Positions 61,170 through 64,000 of a stretch of DNA of 64,000 nt are shown piece after piece. The translations under genes and the position numbers were made by a program. The number at the start of each line of letters is the position of its first letter. Positions within the stretch are counted from its first letter, which is position 1. This DNA is from Lachnospiraceae bacterium XPB1003 (GTDB lineage Bacteria > Bacillota > Clostridia > Lachnospirales > Lachnospiraceae). Location: assembly GCA_900102065.1 (NCBI GenBank), contig FMVK01000005.1, forward strand, positions 101,136-165,135. The letters are read 5' to 3'. Below the pieces are notes generated by a model. It did no database searches, was not told where the DNA came from, and saw only the letters and a list, made by a program, of their open reading frames with translations.

Positions 61170-62831
61170 TCAGAAGTATCTTCTGGCATTACGTCCCTCA
61201 GCATAGCCACAAGTCATAAAATGATAGTAATACATAGGCAGATTATTGCCATACATACTATTCAGCTCTTTATAGTTTGACCTGTAAACATTTATATTAA
61301 AGTTATCGCATCCCTGTCGGCCCTCATACATTCCTACTGTCACGAAATGTCTTATAGCCCCTTCGGGATCATGCTGATAAAGAACTCTCATATCAGGATA
61401 TGTAGCTATATAAAATGAATAATCATAAACCATTGAATAATCAACGCCGTTGAAAACCTGCGCTGCCGCAACATCCGCTGTCCTTGCTCCGTCGCTGTAA
61501 GCCGGTATCGAATAAATCTTCATGGTAGCACCATCTGTGGTATACCAACAGATATTTCCCGCTATATTCATAGGCTGACAGTCAGAAAGACAGCCGGAAA
61601 TCTTCTTCACTTCACCTCTGAGATTTCCCGCACCATCAACATACGCATAGTTAACTTCCTGGGTATCGGAATATCCTTTTCTTGCCTCCCAGATAACTAC
61701 AAAGCTGTCATCCGTTACCTTAACGATATAAGGTGTTGTAACCGTATAACCGTCACCATAAGCATATCCGGTAAGATATGCCGTATCAGTTCCCGATACT
61801 ATGGTTCCCTTGGGAACAGCCGAAATAAAAACATTTTTATTGGGTGAGCTTCCATCCTGAGGTGAAGCGGCACCTACCAGTAAATAGTACTGTGATGAAG
61901 ACTCAAGTCCGCCCAATGAAACCGTACCTTTCCCCGGTTCCAAAGCCATAGCTTTATATGTATATGAATTAAACTTATCCTGTGAAGCAACATTAGAGTA
62001 TCTTGAAACAACTGCCGCATATGGATCAGTCATACTGTGATCGGCTACTGTTATCCTTCCGTCACTTGCATCGATAAATACCGCTGCGCTGTTAGCATAG
62101 CATGAAGTCTCCGTTACTTTATCATTACAGCTTACATCCTTAAATGTCATAGTAGAAGAGTCAAAAGAAAATGTCATGCATGCCTGACAACCGGAATAAG
62201 TCTTATGCCCCATTCTCACGAATACTTTATTACCCCATTCACTAAGATCACTGTTACTTCCAAAGAAAGGCTCCGCAGTGTTGCATCCGCAAATGGAAAC
62301 AGCCCCGACTCTTATCCAGTCCTTGGTATATTTAACAACACGAACTACTTCCTTAGCTGAGTTCTGCTCATAATTAGTCTGTCCAAAAAGAACGTAATTG
62401 TAAGCTGCTCCCGAAAAACATCCACCGTATATGGGAAGTTCCATATTAATAAACATCTGTCCAATGAGCTTAAAATCAGCGGAATAACTCTCAACAAGAA
62501 CGATATCTCCCATATTCTCAACTCGTCCGAATGTGCCGTTATTGTTATTAACTATAGCGGAATCCGCAACTTTTCTTGTTGAAGTATATTCATTGCCATG
62601 AATATTATTGGTGATTATCCCACCTGCAACAACACCTGCATTCGTTGCCTTGAGAAGCGGTGTATCTGCGATATCTACTTCGGATCCGTCATCCGAATAA
62701 TCATAGGCTATCCTGTTATCATTGGCATAAGAAAAAAACGAGTATGACAAAACTGTTACCGTTACTAATGCAGCGATAACAGACGTAAAAAATCTAAATA
62801 TTAAATTTTTAGAAATACGCCCAAACTTCAT
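61170..62831 (-). CDS. Secreted protein with surface repeats
   Basis: 553 residues: an N-terminal signal/anchor segment (~10-35), a ~420-residue beta-rich body with repeated strand pairs that could form a propeller, and two C-terminal repeats (from ~470) of the type Y-x3-YPDM-x3-Y-x2-D-x6-HF-x3-G-x2-EGR-x-G. The same repeats stand near the N-terminus of the transglutaminase-like protein at 16758. No catalytic motif recognised. Likely cell-wall attached or secreted. The unit ends before the tRNA operon terminator. Confidence 0.78.
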   Translation of the reverse strand: MKFGRISKNLIFRFFTSVIAALVTVTVLSYSFFSYANDNRIAYDYSDDGSEVDIADTPLLKATNAGVVAGGIITNNIHGNEYTSTRKVADSAIVNNNNGTFGRVENMGDIVLVESYSADFKLIGQMFINMELPIYGGCFSGAAYNYVLFGQTNYEQNSAKEVVRVVKYTKDWIRVGAVSICGCNTAEPFFGSNSDLSEWGNKVFVRMGHKTYSGCQACMTFSFDSSTMTFKDVSCNDKVTETSCYANSAAVFIDASDGRITVADHSMTDPYAAVVSRYSNVASQDKFNSYTYKAMALEPGKGTVSLGGLESSSQYYLLVGAASPQDGSSPNKNVFISAVPKGTIVSGTDTAYLTGYAYGDGYTVTTPYIVKVTDDSFVVIWEARKGYSDTQEVNYAYVDGAGNLRGEVKKISGCLSDCQPMNIAGNICWYTTDGATMKIYSIPAYSDGARTADVAAAQVFNGVDYSMVYDYSFYIATYPDMRVLYQHDPEGAIRHFVTVGMYEGRQGCDNFNINVYRSNYKELNSMYGNNLPMYYYHFMTCGYAEGRNARRYF

Positions 62832-62942
62832 AATCGTAATTATAATCTAAATAAGTGAAAAATTGTGATTATTGAATAAAATCTCACATATAATTTTATC
62901 ATATCGGTGAGAAAATTAAACCACAACATATTGATATATAAT

Positions 62943-62982
62943 AAAAAAAACCCGCATTATCAGCGAATCCGCGATATACGGG
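62943..62982 (-). terminator. Terminator of the rRNA-tRNA operon
   Basis: An imperfect stem starting CCCG and ending CGGG (62951-62982) with an inner GCG/CGC hairpin, followed on the minus strand by eight T residues, 20 bp after tRNA-Lys. Confidence 0.8.
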
Positions 62983-63002
62983 AGTTATACAGTCAGTATT
63001 AA

Positions 63003-63075
63003 TGAGCCACGCGGGACTCGAACCCGCGACAACTTGATTAAAAGTCAAGTGCTCTACCACCTGAGCTAGTAGCCC
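63003..63075 (-). tRNA. tRNA-Lys (UUU)
   Basis: 73-nt cloverleaf, 5' GGGCTAC paired with GTGGCTC, anticodon TTT in loop CTTTTAA, T-loop GGTTCGAGTCC. Last gene of the cluster. CCA is not encoded. Confidence 0.95.
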
Positions 63076-63116
63076 ATCCGCTTTAGTCCGAGAAAAAATC
63101 TACGGATAAAAGTGAA

Positions 63117-63189
<73 letters not shown>

Positions 63190-63229
63190 ATATTAAAAAC
63201 TTTGTTAAATTATATGGTGCTTTTTAAAA

Positions 63230-63303
63230 TAGCGGGGACAGGATTTGAACCTGTGACCTTCGGGTTATGAGCCCGACGAGCTTCCAGACTGCTCCACCCC
63301 GCG
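63230..63303 (-). tRNA. Initiator tRNA-fMet (CAU)
   Basis: 74 nt with the initiator hallmarks: unpaired 1-72 position and the GGG/CCC pairs closing the anticodon stem (GGGCTCATAACCC). The 1-72 mismatch is C x U rather than the usual C x A. Anticodon CAT. Confidence 0.93.
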
Positions 63304-63356
63304 GTATGCGCGTTTCGCGCCTGAAAACAAATCAGCCAATGTCTAATCTGTTTTAG

Positions 63357-63438
<82 letters not shown>

Positions 63439-63486
63439 ATCTTACCAAGTTTCCCTGATAAATGATTGCCGTCTAAAGACAGCAAA

Positions 63487-63559
63487 TGGAAGTTACAGGG
63501 CTCGAACCTGTGACCCTCTGCTTGTAAGGCAGATGCTCTCCCAGCTGAGCTAAACTTCC
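63487..63559 (-). tRNA. tRNA-Val (UAC)
   Basis: 73 nt, acceptor GGAAGTT/AACTTCC, anticodon TAC in CTTACAA, discriminator A. Confidence 0.95.
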
Positions 63560-63616
63560 AGGAAAAGGTAAACATATAAAATTTGCTGCCTCTCAAACCT
63601 TACGATTTAAGAGAAA

Positions 63617-63690
63617 CGACCCAGATCGGACTCGAACCGACGACCTCCGCCGTGACAGGGCGGCGCTCTAACCAACTGAGCCACTAGGCC
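63617..63690 (-). tRNA. tRNA-Asp (GUC)
   Basis: 74 nt, acceptor GGCCTAG with CTGGGTC, anticodon GTC in CTGTCAC, discriminator G as expected for Asp. It follows the 23S gene by about 70 bp. Confidence 0.95.
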
Positions 63691-63759
63691 AAGCACATTC
63701 AAAACTGAACACAGACTCTTTCGAGTTCCTTCTTCTTAAACTCAAGATCTCAAACCTTC

Positions 63760-64000
63760 AGGACAAGCCTTCGACCTATTAGTAACCTTCCGCTGAACGT
63801 ATCACTACGCTTACACTTAGGCCCTATCTACCTGATAGTCTCTCAGGGGTCTTATTACCTTATGGTAGGGATATCTCATCTTGAGGGGGGCTTCACGCTT
63901 AGATGCCTTCAGCGTTTATCCCTGCCGGACTTGGCTACTCTGCCATGGCATTGGTTGCCAACAGATACACCAGCGGTCCGTCCATCCCGGTCCTCTCGTA
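63760..64000 (-). rRNA. 23S rRNA, 3' end (partial)
   Basis: The last ~240 nt of a 23S gene, read on the minus strand, running off the window edge. The alpha-sarcin/ricin-proximal and 3' terminal stretches are recognisable (for example GGTTACTAATAGGTCGAAGG near the 3' end). The mature end is placed at about 63760 by analogy with the Bacillus 3' end. No 5S gene follows. Confidence 0.93.

Overview
The window reads as a chromosomal segment of an anaerobic Gram-positive member of the Clostridia, most likely a Lachnospiraceae of the Butyrivibrio/Pseudobutyrivibrio type. Supporting points are strong AGGAGG-type ribosome binding sites, a type III glutamine synthetase, an Amt-GlnB fusion, polyamine synthesis through carboxyspermidine enzymes, and surface-protein repeats ending in a G-x-x-E-G-R motif. 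Genus is inference; no search was run. Nearly everything from 1 to 64000 lies on the minus strand. The exceptions are a GNAT gene, a LysR gene and metNIQ.

Layout. 0-5.2 kb: a GT-D-like protein, a YuxH-type EAL/HDOD protein and the K+ uptake pair trkA-trkH. 5.2-9.1 kb is an AT-rich accessory stretch: a membrane-anchored small protein, two gene remnants, a fourfold 24-bp repeat resembling an IS21-type end, a REP-like hairpin pair, and a divergent MocR regulator/GNAT pair. 9.1-17.9 kb is a polyamine operon headed by a secreted transglutaminase-like protein, then speA, a speE homologue, carboxyspermidine dehydrogenase and decarboxylase, aguA, two small genes and aguB. Arginine would go to agmatine, N-carbamoylputrescine, putrescine and spermidine. 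No speD is present. 18-28 kb is an ammonium assimilation operon (amt-glnB fusion, glnN, gltB, gltD) with a divergent LysR gene.

29-39.4 kb holds signalling and transport: a GGDEF protein, an MshEN/CheX/receiver fusion, a YtrA-type GntR-ABC operon with a perfect palindromic operator, and a Bce-like module (response regulator, intramembrane-sensing kinase, ABC ATPase, FtsX permease) with a TnACA-N4-TGTAA site. 39.4-51.5 kb is accessory metabolism in three self-regulated operons. The first is NrtR-like regulator, HemW-like radical SAM/NUDIX fusion, ATP-grasp/DUF2156 fusion. The second is TetR, SDR, stand-alone condensation-domain protein. The third is TetR, MATE exporter, PEP-synthase/rifampin-phosphotransferase-like enzyme. 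Each has a visible promoter overlapped or flanked by an inverted-repeat operator.

51.7-54.3 kb is metNIQ on the plus strand behind a foldable leader. 54.3-57.3 kb has an AraC/GyrI regulator, a methyltransferase, a PD-(D/E)XK-like protein and, upstream of it, an array of eight TACGTGA-type heptamers alternating in orientation every 31-33 bp. 57.4-62.8 kb holds guaA, an unknown protein, a divergent sirtuin and a secreted protein with the same surface repeats as the transglutaminase. 63.0-64.0 kb is a tRNA cluster (Lys, Phe, fMet, Tyr, Val, Asp in + order) directly behind the 3' end of a 23S rRNA gene, with no 5S gene between.

The strongest candidates for something undescribed are the heptamer array at 56887-57115, the NrtR/radical SAM-NUDIX/ATP-grasp-DUF2156 operon, and the polyamine operon with its SpeE homologue lacking SpeD and its secreted transglutaminase-like first gene.
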